Assembly (NCBI GenBank): GCA_035535015.1
Contig: DATLQU010000033.1
Location: forward strand, 1 to 49,715
Direction of reading: 5' to 3'
Length of the DNA: 49,715 bases
Source: Palsa-661 sp035535015
GTDB lineage: Bacteria > Actinomycetota > Acidimicrobiia > Acidimicrobiales > UBA8190
A program made the translations under genes and the position numbers. Below are positions 41,581 through 49,660 of the stretch, piece by piece (the stretch's first letter is position 1; the number at the start of each line of letters is the position of its first letter). The notes under the pieces are model-generated. The model did not search any database. It was not told where the DNA came from and saw only the letters and a program-made list of their open reading frames with translations.

Positions 41581-42936
41581 TCAGGGGGCCGTCCCGGTCA
41601 CCGTGGTCGGCGTCCCCGGCGCCACCGCCGTGGTGGTGGTGGTGGTGGTGGTGGCGCAGGTGGCCGGCGGATTCACGATGGAGCAGCGGGCCACCACCAA
41701 TTGCGAGACGTAGCGGGTGGCCGCCGACCGGGTCGGCTCCTGGACGCCGGCCCGCAGGGCGTGGAGGACGTTCGGGTCGACCTGGGACTCCTTCACCCCG
41801 GTGCGGGTGACGATCTTCGGTTCCATGCCGAGGAATCCCCCCGGCCGGCCCTGGTAGACGACGAGCTCCCGGTTCTCGAGCCCGACGTAGTAGGAGTCGT
41901 CCACGTAGGTCTTGATGACGTACCAGGCGCCGTAGGCGAGTGCGGCCAGCAGGATCAGGAAGAGCAGGACCCGGAAGGTGATCCGCCTCGGGGCGTGGCG
42001 TCGCTGCCGGGGCAGTCCCGACGCGGCCAGCGGCGCGCCGGGTGGCGAGGTCGTCGGCGTCTCCGGCGTGCTCACGATGACCCCGCCGTCGGCCGCACCG
42101 GGAGCACCGGCAGCAGCGGGGACATCGGCGGCGGCGACATCGGCGGCGGCGACATCGGCGGCGGAGACGGAGCCGGTGAGGTCCTCGGGGAGGGCCTGCT
42201 CGACGACGGGGGGCTCGCCGATGAGGACGTCGAGGACGACGGCGGTGATGTTGTCGTTGCCGCCCGACTCGTTGGCCAGGCTGACCAGCTTCTCGGCCGC
42301 CGCCTTCGGGTCGGAGATGGTGGCCAGGACCGAGGTGATCAGGTCGGGGACGACCTCGTTGGTGAGGCCGTCGGAGCAGAGGAGGAAGCGGTCCCCTTCC
42401 ACGGGGACGACGTCCCAGACGTCGACCTCGACGGCGGGGGCGACGCCGAGGGCCCGGGTGAGGATGTGCCGGTGGGGGTGGACGGCGGCCTCGGCCTCGG
42501 AGAGCTCCCCCCGGGCCACCAGCTCCTCGGCCACCGAATGGTCGAGGGAGAGCTGGACCAGGGAACCGGCGTGGAAGCGGTAGGCCCGGGAGTCGCCCAC
42601 GTTCACGAGGACGAGCCGGTCGCCCTCACCCATGGCCACCAGAGCGGCGGCCACCACCGTGGTGCCCATGCCCCTGAGGGCCTGGTCCTGCACCCCGGCC
42701 TGCCAGACGGCCCGGTTGGCCTCCTGGACGGCGGCCACCAGGCCGTCGGTGGTGGGGGTCCGGGTGAAACCGGTCTGAAGGGCCTCGATGGCGATGGCGG
42801 AGGCCACCTCTCCCCCGGCGTGGCCGCCCATGCCGTCGGCCACGGCGAAGAGGGTGGTGCCCTCGAGGGCGCGGTCCTCGTTGACTGTCCGGACCCGGCC
42901 GACGTCGGTGGCCGATCCCGAGCGGAGGACGGTCAC
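41581..42936 (-). CDS. pstP: PP2C-type Ser/Thr protein phosphatase PstP
   Basis: A 451-residue membrane phosphatase that reverses PknB-type phosphorylation. The PP2C domain (about 1-235) holds GRVRTVNEDRAL, VADGMGGHAGGEVAS (metal Asp), NVGDSRAYRF, CSDGLTNEV and DNITAVVLD. A linker with repeated AAADVAAADV units (a 15-bp DNA repeat) precedes one membrane helix (about 320-340) and a 110-residue external part ending in a Thr run encoded by a (GGT)n tract on the plus strand at about 41626-41655. The start is GTG 42936, 16 bases after fhaB. The gene is part of the conserved signalling operon. Confidence 0.94.
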   Translation of the reverse strand: MTVLRSGSATDVGRVRTVNEDRALEGTTLFAVADGMGGHAGGEVASAIAIEALQTGFTRTPTTDGLVAAVQEANRAVWQAGVQDQALRGMGTTVVAAALVAMGEGDRLVLVNVGDSRAYRFHAGSLVQLSLDHSVAEELVARGELSEAEAAVHPHRHILTRALGVAPAVEVDVWDVVPVEGDRFLLCSDGLTNEVVPDLITSVLATISDPKAAAEKLVSLANESGGNDNITAVVLDVLIGEPPVVEQALPEDLTGSVSAADVAAADVAAADVPAAAGAPGAADGGVIVSTPETPTTSPPGAPLAASGLPRQRRHAPRRITFRVLLFLILLAALAYGAWYVIKTYVDDSYYVGLENRELVVYQGRPGGFLGMEPKIVTRTGVKESQVDPNVLHALRAGVQEPTRSAATRYVSQLVVARCSIVNPPATCATTTTTTTTAVAPGTPTTVTGTAP

Positions 42937-42952
42937 CGGCGGGGCTCGACCA

Positions 42953-43429
42953 TCAGCGGGCCATCTCGAAGACGGTGCCGCCCACCTGGAGCAGGTCGCC
43001 CCGGCCGAGCCGGGTGGGGGCGTCGATCTTCTCGGCGTTCACCCAGGTGCCGTTGGTGGAACCGAGGTCCTCCACCCAGACGGCACCGTCGCGGCGGAAG
43101 ACCCGGGCGTGCAGGTTGGAGGTGTAGGCATCCTCCACATGGACGCCACAGCCGGCGGCCCGGCCGACGGTGATCTCGTCGGTCAGGTCGTAGACGGTTC
43201 CCCGGCCGGCCGGCGGCTCGATGACCTTCAGATGGAATTTGCCGCTGCGCTCGCGCCGGGATTCGCCGGTGTAGGGGTCGGTGGCACGGACACGAGGGGG
43301 ACGGACCTCCACCCAGACGGCCCGGATGACCCGGAGGAAGAAGAGCCAGACGAGGACGACGACGAAGATCTCGAGCGCCCGGAGGAGGTTCTGATTGTTG
43401 AGCGCGGTGGCGGAGAGATGGCCGGACAC
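42953..43429 (-). CDS. fhaB: FHA-domain membrane protein FhaB (FipA-like)
   Basis: A 158-residue protein with an N-terminal membrane helix (about residues 14-34, IFVVVLVWLFFLRVIRAVW) and a C-terminal forkhead-associated domain that binds phosphothreonine. FHA motifs: ITVGRAAGCGVHVED (GR), SNLHARVF (S..H), and DLGSTNGTWVN (the loop Asn and Thr). GTG 43429 is chosen because it lies four bases after the fhaA stop and gives the normal length; the longer frame overlaps fhaA. It links PknB to division proteins in mycobacteria. Confidence 0.92.
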   Translation of the reverse strand: MSGHLSATALNNQNLLRALEIFVVVLVWLFFLRVIRAVWVEVRPPRVRATDPYTGESRRERSGKFHLKVIEPPAGRGTVYDLTDEITVGRAAGCGVHVEDAYTSNLHARVFRRDGAVWVEDLGSTNGTWVNAEKIDAPTRLGRGDLLQVGGTVFEMAR

Positions 43430-43433
43430 GCTC

Positions 43434-44090
43434 TCAGGACGTCTCGAATCGCAAGGTGGTGGTCCCCACGGTGATGTCGTCTCCGTCCTCGAGCACCCGC
43501 TCGGTGACCGGGGCGCCATTGACCTTCGTGCCGTTCGTCGACCGCAGATCCGTCACCACGACGTCGCTCCCCGAACGCCGGATCTCGGCGTGGCGCCGAG
43601 AGACGTTCTGGTCGTTCAGGACCACCGTGCACTCCGGGAGCCGGCCGATCACGATCGGCTCCACCCCCAGCACGATACGGGACCCGTCGGGCAGAACGAC
43701 GGACCCGGCGGTGGCCCCGTCGGGGCCTTCGCGGACCTCGGCCTTGACCGTGAAACGACCGGCCCGGAGGGTGTCGAGGGAATGCAGCGCCACGGTCACG
43801 GGGCCGAGGAAGACGTAGCCCTCGGTCCGGGCGTGGTCACGGGCCGCGTCGCCGAGCTCCCGGGCCAGGGCGTCGGCGAAGGATTCGAAGCGCTCGGCGT
43901 CGACCTCGGAGAGCAGGATCATGAAGGCGTTGGGGGCGATCAGGCCGTGGATCCCGACCCGGCGGAGCAGGTCCATCTCCCGGGTCAGGCGCCGGGCGAT
44001 CTCGATCGGCTGCAGGCCACCGCGAAGCGTCTTGGAGAACGCCCCCTCCACCAGGCGCTCGAGGCGCTGCTCGAACTGCTGGAGTCCCAT
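43434..44090 (-). CDS. fhaA: FHA-domain protein FhaA (DUF3662 plus FHA), short form
   Basis: A 218-residue protein. The N-terminal DUF3662 domain (about 1-115) starts MGLQQFEQRLERLVEGAFSK and includes LQPIEIARRLTREMD, the typical opening. The C-terminal FHA domain (about 135-215) has IVIGRLPECTVVLND, VSRRHAEIR and DLRSTNGTKVN. In mycobacteria FhaA is over 500 residues with a long disordered linker; here the linker is nearly absent. FhaA binds phosphorylated MviN and controls lipid II export. ATG 44090 is the family start; earlier in-frame codons have no support. It is the first gene of the operon. Confidence 0.93.
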   Translation of the reverse strand: MGLQQFEQRLERLVEGAFSKTLRGGLQPIEIARRLTREMDLLRRVGIHGLIAPNAFMILLSEVDAERFESFADALARELGDAARDHARTEGYVFLGPVTVALHSLDTLRAGRFTVKAEVREGPDGATAGSVVLPDGSRIVLGVEPIVIGRLPECTVVLNDQNVSRRHAEIRRSGSDVVVTDLRSTNGTKVNGAPVTERVLEDGDDITVGTTTLRFETS

Positions 44091-44199
44091 GGTGAGGCCA
44101 GATCCTACCTTTGCCCTGTGCCGGAGCGATCGGCGACCCGGGCCGGCCGCCGACAACCGGCATTTCGACTCGGACCCCCTGACCTGGGATGACGCAGGG

Positions 44200-44727
44200 T
44201 CACAGGAGCGGTGCCGTGACCCCCAGGTCGTAGACCAGTCGGCCGTCGCTCACCCAGGCTTCCTGTGTCGGAGAGTGGAGGTCCAGACGCCCATCGTGAA
44301 AGTGATGGGTGACCGGTACCGAACGGAGCAGGCCCGGGGCGTCGGCCAGGAGCCGGCGGTGGCATTTCCACCAGAGGGACTCGGAGCACATGACCGAGAC
44401 GGAGGTGCTGGCGGCCAGGGCCACCAGCGCGTCGAGACCGTCGCGGAACTCGGCGCTTTCCATGTGATCGGCGTAGGCCCGGAAGGCCTCATGGCGCAGC
44501 CACGTGGGGCGAGGCCGGATCGGGCCGGCGCCGACCGCCGAGCCGGGGCTCCCACGAGTAGGCGATCCCCGCAGCCGGCAGCCAGTGCTCGAGCTGCTCC
44601 CGGGCGTACTGGGGGTTCCGGCGGCTGCCCGGGAAGCTGCGCACGTCGACCAGACGGACCACGCCCACCTGCCGCAGCAGCTCGATCAGCTCCGCCTCGG
44701 CCAGAGTGCCGTGGCCGTACCCCGGAC
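44200..44727 (-). pseudogene. DUF488 family gene, frameshifted and 5'-truncated
   Basis: The upstream frame gives GYGHGTLAEAELIELL, then RLVDVRSFPGSRRNPQY and EPRLGGRRRP, the DUF488 hallmarks. The protein then continues in another frame with WLRHEAFRAYADHMESAEF, SVMCSESLWWKCHRRLLAD and VTHHFHDG. The junction is in CCCCACGTGG, about 44489-44510. The first frame has no start codon before GYGH, where intact proteins read M...TIGYGH. So the gene has lost its 5' end and carries a frameshift (or a sequencing indel). DUF488 proteins are small, conserved and of unknown activity. Confidence 0.8.
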
Positions 44728-45037
44728 GATCTGATTTATCGATGCCCGGTTCGCCCTTCTCGAAGATCCCAGCTTGGGTGGCGTCAGTCAGCCAAAGTCT
44801 CGAGAACCGATCGGGTCGAAAGCAGATTTTCATGGGCAGGGGCAACTCGGGCCGGTGACGCGAATAGACCCTGCAATTCCGCCCACGCGGCATCGTCGAT
44901 ACTGAACGCTCTCCTGTCGGCCAAATCCATCTCGGCCACCTCGATGGCATGGTGACGTCGTCGCTCACCGGTTCACCTCGAGCCTCCGCCGCATGACGAA
45001 GGACGTTGCTTTGAGCAGCAGTCAGCCGCAAACTCAA

Positions 45038-45045
45038 CCGCTCAG
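45038..45045. repeat. Target site duplication, left copy
   Basis: CCGCTCAG directly flanks the left end of the IS256-family element and is identical to 46545-46552. Eight bases is the usual target duplication for this family. Confidence 0.92.
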
Positions 45046-46544
45046 GAGCATGTCCCGATCACTGTGGATTTTGGGTGACGGCCCCACAGCTGTTCAGGCA
45101 ACAGCCTGATCGTACTTCGTGGGTGTAACAGTCCCTCCTTCCTTTTCGGCGACACGGCGGGCAACCTCAGCGTGCACCTTGGAGACGAGCATCTGCATGT
45201 CGCCGTGGCCCTTGATGCGGCGGAAGGAGCGTTCGGCTTCGAGCATGCCGGCGGCGGCCCAGCGGTTCACCATGGTGGCGTCCTTCCACTTCGTCACCCG
45301 GCCGGTGGTCTTTCGGATCACCGAGATCATCGACTCGATGGCGTTGGTGCACGACAGCGAGCGAGCTAGTCGGTCCGACACGCCCGGGCGGCGCACGGTG
45401 AACATGTCGTCGAGGCCCTCCAGAAGAGAGGCGGCGGCCGAGGGGTGGTCGGCCTCAAGCTGGCGGGCGAGGCCCTTGGCCACCCGGAGCCCTCGGGTGG
45501 GGTCGGGGTCGTTGAAGGCGGCGCCGAGCTTGCGGTCGACGGTCGCACCGAGCTCGTCGTCGAGATGCCCGACGACGTTGCGTCGCTTGTGGAGGACGCA
45601 GCGCTGCACGAGGGCCCGGTCGCCGAAGACCTTGCGCACCCCGGCCGCCAGAGCTTTCGATCCGTCGATGACACACAGGACCCCATCTTCGAAGCGCAGT
45701 CCCCGGTCCACCAAGTCGGCCAGGAGCCCGGTGACGACCACGGTGTTCTCGGTGTCTCCGTCATAGAGCCCCACAGGGATCTTGGTGCCATCGGTGGTGA
45801 TGACCAGGGCCACCACGCAGCAGCGCCCGGCGAAGTAGACGCCGTCGATCATGACCACGGCCACATCGATCGTCGACAGGTCCCGGGCCAACAGTTCGGC
45901 CAGCTTGGCCTTGGTGGCGGACACGAACCGGCGGCTCACCGCCGACTTCGACGTCGCCCTCGCTGCCTGCTCGATGGTCTCTCCCACCGGCTCGCCCACG
46001 AGCACGTGGCGGCGCGTGGCCACGCCAGCCAGCATGCGCTCGACGACGAGCTGGCTGAGCAGGTCCCGGGAGCTGAACAGGCTCCAGGAGTCGAGCGCGA
46101 CCTCGCCCGAGCCGTCGGTGCGCACCGCCCGGGGCCGGTCGACGGCGACCGTGCGGCCGCCCAGGACGACCGAGCCCGGCGCCGTGCCGTTCCTCGTGAC
46201 GGTCCGCCCGGCGTCGTGGCGGCCCTTCGGCCCGGCTACGTCGGTGACCTCCGCCTGCATGATGGCCTCGAGCACGCACAGGCCGGCCGTGCACGACAGC
46301 GCCATGAGGCCGTCGCGCGCCGCGGCGGCGACGTCGGCCAGGGCAATGGTCACCTCACCGGGCAGGCCGGCGACCCGTGCCGCCTCGTCCCGGTCCGCGA
46401 GCGTGATGACGGGTAGCTTCTTCTTCATAGGTGGTGGTCCCCTTCTTGAGTCGGATGTCTTGGTGGACGCCCGAAGACCTACCAGCTGGCAGGTTTCAGG
46501 CGGGGGACCGCCACCTCAAATTCCACAAGACCGGGGACAAGCTC
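45046..46544 (-). mobile_element. IS256-family insertion sequence, 1499 bp, complete
   Basis: The ends are defined by imperfect inverted repeats of about 40 bp (left GAGCATGTCCCGATCACTG, right on the other strand GAGCTTGTCCCCGGTCTTG) and by an exact 8-bp duplication of CCGCTCAG outside them. It holds one intact transposase gene. Clean ends and an undecayed gene indicate a recent insertion, here into a DUF1778 antitoxin gene. Confidence 0.92.
45094..46428 (-). CDS. IS256-family (mutator-type) transposase
   Basis: A 444-residue DDE transposase, full length. The catalytic region shows VAVVMIDGVYFAG (first Asp), LCVIDGSKALAAGVRK (second Asp), the CVLHKRRNVVGHL motif typical of the mutator class, and SCTNAIESMISVIRKTTGRV with the Glu. 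The N-terminal half includes VTRNGTAPGSVVLGGRTVAV, the usual DNA-binding region. ATG 46428 lies about 115 bases inside the right end of the element. No frameshift or internal stop is present, so the enzyme should be functional. Confidence 0.97.
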   Translation of the reverse strand: MKKKLPVITLADRDEAARVAGLPGEVTIALADVAAAARDGLMALSCTAGLCVLEAIMQAEVTDVAGPKGRHDAGRTVTRNGTAPGSVVLGGRTVAVDRPRAVRTDGSGEVALDSWSLFSSRDLLSQLVVERMLAGVATRRHVLVGEPVGETIEQAARATSKSAVSRRFVSATKAKLAELLARDLSTIDVAVVMIDGVYFAGRCCVVALVITTDGTKIPVGLYDGDTENTVVVTGLLADLVDRGLRFEDGVLCVIDGSKALAAGVRKVFGDRALVQRCVLHKRRNVVGHLDDELGATVDRKLGAAFNDPDPTRGLRVAKGLARQLEADHPSAAASLLEGLDDMFTVRRPGVSDRLARSLSCTNAIESMISVIRKTTGRVTKWKDATMVNRWAAAGMLEAERSFRRIKGHGDMQMLVSKVHAEVARRVAEKEGGTVTPTKYDQAVA

Positions 46545-46552
46545 CCGCTCAG
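46545..46552. repeat. Target site duplication, right copy
   Basis: Second copy of CCGCTCAG, identical to 45038-45045, at the right end of the IS256-family element. Confidence 0.92.
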
Positions 46553-46626
46553 ATCTGCTACCGATGGGCAGGCTCCATCAATGATGAGAACCGACATTCA
46601 TGTTACGCATGGACGAAGACGGGAAC

Positions 46627-47814
46627 CTAGAGACCTTCAGAAGCCATGCGCCGATTTACATAACTCGCAAAACCCGGCACAGAGAACTCGAGCAATCCGA
46701 ATTGCGGGGAGTGAATCACGCCTTTACGGATCACCCGATCGCGCGTCGGCGCCACTGCATTGATGGTCTTGCCCAATTCGGAAGCTATTTCGCCAGATCC
46801 GACCCGCTCCGATTCTGTGGAGACATCAATGAGTATTGGGGATTCCTCGAGCCTCATCACTCGCACCATCGCGTGAACGTACTCCCGTTCCGTCTCGCTC
46901 AACCGATCGTAACGCGCAGCGTAGAGGCCAGCGTCAAGCTGACGTTGCGCCGCGTCGATCGCTGAATTGACGTGGGCAACCGTGACCACTGTGGCGTCGG
47001 CCGCCGCGACCCAAGCTTCGCTGGCATAAAGCTGGACGAAGTAGGGGTAGCCGAAAGAGAGCTCCACAACTCGCTCGACGGCGTCAGGTTCCCAATCCGC
47101 TCCTTCTTGCTCAGCCGGCTCGGTTACCGCCTGGCGCACCTCACTGTCACGTAGGCGGTCGATCGCCTCGTAGCGAAAGCGCTCGGCATATGTATTCGCC
47201 TTTGACATCTCCGACGGGAGATAGGGCAAGCCTGCACCGATGAGGGCGATCGGTTCTTGTCGCACGAACGACAGGGCCTGCACCAAAACAGAGAGATCCC
47301 GTTTCCGGAATACCTGAAGCTCGTCAATCAATAGAGCGACGCCCACCCCGCTTGCTGCTGCCGATCGGCCGAGCTCCTTTAGCAACGCCACAAGCTCGGG
47401 ATAAGGGTCGGTGGCGGAAATTTCGTCTTTCGCCTCGATCTCCAAAACCACCCCCGTCGGACCAAAGGAAAGCTTGGCGCTTCCGATCCGGTGGATATCG
47501 GCTTTCAACGCCTTGCGCAGGCGTCTACCGGCCAGCGTGGCACCCTCGGCCACAATCGAGGCGACCGCGGCACCGGGTTCAACGTCGCGTCGTACCTCGT
47601 AGTACCCAGCGAGCCATCCCCGACCTCGAAGCTCTTCTCGAACCTCGTAGAGGAGAGCTGTCTTGCCCATTCCCCGCAGACCTGTGTAGATGAGCGTGTT
47701 CGGCTCTCTGCCGTCCTCGACTTGATCGGCGATACTGCGGACGAGGGAGAGTTGGGCCTCGCGGCCTGCGAGCAGAGGCGGTCGGGTTCCGGCGCCAGGA
47801 GTGTATGGGTTGAT
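46627..47814 (-). CDS. P-loop ATPase (archaeal-type/AAA) with non-canonical or lost start codon
   Basis: About 395 residues. The frame opens INPYTPGAGTRPPLLAGRE, matching the usual MNPF.PG.G..PP.LAGRE start of these ATP-binding proteins. Walker A is YTGLRGMGKTALL and Walker B is GVALLIDELQVF. PIALIGAGLPYLP gives the sensor region, SFGYPYFVQLYA follows, and a winged-helix-like C-terminus ends FASYVNRRM. No ATG, GTG or TTG occurs in frame before the P-loop: the codon at the expected start is ATC (47814-47812), and an in-frame stop lies upstream. Initiation at 47670 would cut the Walker A loop. So either ATC/ATA starts are used, or the gene is 5'-damaged. It lies near tRNA-Leu. Confidence 0.7.
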   Translation of the reverse strand: MNPYTPGAGTRPPLLAGREAQLSLVRSIADQVEDGREPNTLIYTGLRGMGKTALLYEVREELRGRGWLAGYYEVRRDVEPGAAVASIVAEGATLAGRRLRKALKADIHRIGSAKLSFGPTGVVLEIEAKDEISATDPYPELVALLKELGRSAAASGVGVALLIDELQVFRKRDLSVLVQALSFVRQEPIALIGAGLPYLPSEMSKANTYAERFRYEAIDRLRDSEVRQAVTEPAEQEGADWEPDAVERVVELSFGYPYFVQLYASEAWVAAADATVVTVAHVNSAIDAAQRQLDAGLYAARYDRLSETEREYVHAMVRVMRLEESPILIDVSTESERVGSGEIASELGKTINAVAPTRDRVIRKGVIHSPQFGLLEFSVPGFASYVNRRMASEGL

Positions 47815-48082
47815 CCTAGATATGTGTATACTATAGCACTTTCATATAGTTACGAATCTATAGCGCCATTCCTCGGTCACCTCGAGGTCCGATGCAGCAA
47901 CCGCCCTCGAACGCACTTTCAGCGGATACTGAGGAGCGATTTTCCTTCGTCCCCGGACGGGCGAACTCGCCTCGCACTGCGTTGGCGCTGCAAGACCCAC
48001 TCGCCGGAGGGGAGCAGGCCGCTGACGACTCGTCCGCTTCCTGAGGGTTCAGACGCGTCAAGTAACGTGACCTCGTCATTCG
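47815..48082. other. AT-rich promoter region and spacer before tRNA-Leu
   Basis: Near 47820-47850 the minus strand has AT-rich sequence including TATAGT and TATACACATA, unusual for this GC-rich genome. It is a likely promoter for the ATPase gene and a possible sign of imported DNA. No gene is supported in the rest. Confidence 0.45.
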
Positions 48083-48165
48083 GGCGAGTGGCGGAATAGG
48101 CAGACGCGCAGGATTCAGGTTCCTGTGTCCGAAAGGATGTGGGGGTTCAAGTCCCCCCTCGCCCA
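48083..48165 (+). tRNA. tRNA-Leu (anticodon CAG)
   Basis: A class II tRNA of 83 bases without an encoded CCA. The acceptor stem is GGGCGAG (48083-48089) with CTCGCCC (48158-48164) and discriminator A. The D-arm reads GGCGGAATAGGCAGACGC. The anticodon stem CAGGA/TCCTG encloses loop TTCAGGT, anticodon CAG. A long variable arm TGTCCGAAAGGATG follows, then the T-arm GGGGG-TTCAAGT-CCCCC. Such genes are frequent integration sites, and the flanks here are rich in mobile DNA. Confidence 0.95.
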
Positions 48166-48343
48166 CGACGCTCTTACCAGGGAAAACGTCGCAAATGATG
48201 TGTCCGCGCACCCACCTCGCTCGGACTGTCCGGCGTGTTGTGCAAACGCCCTGCAAACATGCGCTCGGAGTAAACAGGGAAACACCAGGAATGTCACGAG
48301 GGATCTAACGAAACGACATGACAACCGCGCCCGATCCCAAGAA

Positions 48344-48356
48344 CCTGAAGGGTCCA
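48344..48356. repeat. 13-bp inverted repeat, left copy
   Basis: CCTGAAGGGTCCA on the plus strand. Its inverse is at 49648-49660. The pair encloses about 1.3 kb including the rve transposase and could be the element's ends, but no target duplication was found outside them. Confidence 0.45.
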
Positions 48357-48405
48357 AGAACGCGGCGAGGCAAGTCATCCTGCGGATCCTCGCAGGAGGC
48401 GGCTG

Positions 48406-48525
48406 ATGGCGAAGGCCAGGGGTTGGCTTGTCGGGAAGAGAGCGGTAGTGACCGGTCGCCGGTCGCGTGCGGAGCGATTTGCTCAAGAGGGCGGAACCGT
48501 GGCCGTCAAGGTTGCGAGCGCGCCT
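48406..48525 (+). pseudogene. 5' fragment of a short-chain dehydrogenase/reductase gene
   Basis: An AGGAGG six bases before ATG 48406 introduces WLVGKRAVVTG, the first strand of the SDR Rossmann fold, followed by SRAERFAQEGGTVAV, the usual helix and second strand. The residues that form the Gly-rich TGxxxGIG loop are deleted between them. Similarity ends near 48520, where the transposase element begins. It is a dead remnant. Confidence 0.6.
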
Positions 48526-48530
48526 TGGGG

Positions 48531-49529
48531 TCAGGCAGCGCTGGCGTACTCGTGGACGATGCCGCCGAGGACGTCACGGCGAATGATCGCGCCGCCGTCG
48601 GGAACACTGACCGGGTGGGGGACGGGCTGGGCGAGCTCCAGGCCACGGTGTGGTCTCGCCTCGTTGTAGTGGCGGACGTACTCGGCGAGTACCTGCTCGA
48701 GGTGTCGTCGGGAGACGACGAGCAGATGGTCGAGGCACGCTTGGCGGATGGTGCGGACGAACCGCTCGGCATACGCGTTCGCACGAGGCGACCGGGCCGG
48801 GGTGCGGACCTGTTCGATACCGATCGAGGCGAAGACTTCGTCGAAGCTCGTCGTGAACTTGGCGTCACGGTCGCGGATGAGGAACCGGAAGCGCAGGCCG
48901 GCATCCTCCAGATCCGAGGCGAAGTTGCGGGCCACCTGGGTCACCCATGGGCCATTCGGGTTGGTGGTGGCGCCGAGGACGTACACGACGCGGCTCTGCA
49001 CCTCGATGATGAACAAGACGTAGTAGCGATGAAGTAGGACGGTATCGACATGGAAGAAGTCGGTGGCCACAATGCCTTTCGCCTGGCTAGAGAGGAACTG
49101 GGACCAAGTCGGGCCCATTCGTCGGGGGGCCGGTGGGAGGCCGTGGCGTCGGAGTACCGAAGCGACACTCGTCTTCGACACCGTGACGCCCAGCTTCTTG
49201 AGCTCGCCGACGATGCGGAGATACCCCCACCGTGGGTTCTCCCGTGCCAGACGGCAGATCAGCCCCACTGTCTCGTCGGGAAGGGAAGGACGTCCTGGTC
49301 TGCGATGCGGGTAGGTCCAGCGCTTCTTGACCAGCGAGCGGTGCCAACCGAGGATCGTCTGGGGCGTGACGAGGAACGAGCGCCAACGCTCCCGAGGCAC
49401 AAGACCGGCCAGGAGAGTGACAAATGCACGGTCTGACCATGTGAATCGTGGACGGACGACCTGGCGACGGAGTACGGCCAGCTGATGGCGGAGTACCAGG
49501 ATCTCCGCGTCCTTCGCCGCGGCATCCAA
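48531..49529 (-). CDS. Integrase-core (rve, DDE) transposase, IS3/IS481-like
   Basis: A 332-residue transposase. The N-terminal part has EILVLRHQLAVLRRQ and the GWHRSLVKKRWTYPHR segment. A helix-turn-helix with RENPRWGYLRIVGELKKLG follows, and then the rve catalytic core: first Asp in VATDFFHVDT, second in IRDRDAKFT, Glu in SPRANAYAERFVRTIR. The HYNEARPHRGL motif is typical. The start is a TTG at 49529; no ATG or GTG is available in frame upstream before a stop. It interrupts an SDR gene. The ends of the element are unclear. Confidence 0.9.
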   Translation of the reverse strand: MDAAAKDAEILVLRHQLAVLRRQVVRPRFTWSDRAFVTLLAGLVPRERWRSFLVTPQTILGWHRSLVKKRWTYPHRRPGRPSLPDETVGLICRLARENPRWGYLRIVGELKKLGVTVSKTSVASVLRRHGLPPAPRRMGPTWSQFLSSQAKGIVATDFFHVDTVLLHRYYVLFIIEVQSRVVYVLGATTNPNGPWVTQVARNFASDLEDAGLRFRFLIRDRDAKFTTSFDEVFASIGIEQVRTPARSPRANAYAERFVRTIRQACLDHLLVVSRRHLEQVLAEYVRHYNEARPHRGLELAQPVPHPVSVPDGGAIIRRDVLGGIVHEYASAA

Positions 49530-49647
49530 CCGGTGGACACGAACGGCCTCGAAGACGCGCCGGACGAGAGGTAGAGGAAGGACAGGGCCATGGAGGGTGA
49601 GCTTCGCTGAGCGAGATTCGGCTGGTCAAGCCCGGTTGAGGAGTTTC

Positions 49648-49660
49648 TGGACCCTTCAGG
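49648..49660. repeat. 13-bp inverted repeat, right copy
   Basis: TGGACCCTTCAGG, the reverse complement of 48344-48356, lies about 120 bases upstream of the transposase start. It is a candidate right end of the rve element. Confidence 0.45.

Larger units (their letters stand above)
44784..46578 (-). pseudogene. DUF1778 (TacA-like) antitoxin gene disrupted by the IS256-family element
   Basis: Removing the insertion (45046-46544) and one target copy rejoins the frame RSERLSLRLTAAQSNVLRHAA and GEPVSDDV, the ribbon-helix-helix N-terminus of DUF1778 antitoxins. After a further frameshift near 44945-44955 the C-terminus follows: VAEMDLADRRAFSIDDAAW, then HENLLSTRSVLETLAD and a stop at 44784. The likely ATG (46576-46578) reads MEPAHR and would need one base less to join the main frame. 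The GNAT toxin that normally follows is absent; DUF488 sequence is there instead. The gene is dead and may have been decaying before the insertion. Confidence 0.8.

Noticed and set aside
48083..48165. Integration att site at the tRNA 3' end
   Set aside because: No duplicate of the tRNA 3' end and no tyrosine or serine integrase is present in the window, so an island boundary cannot be claimed.
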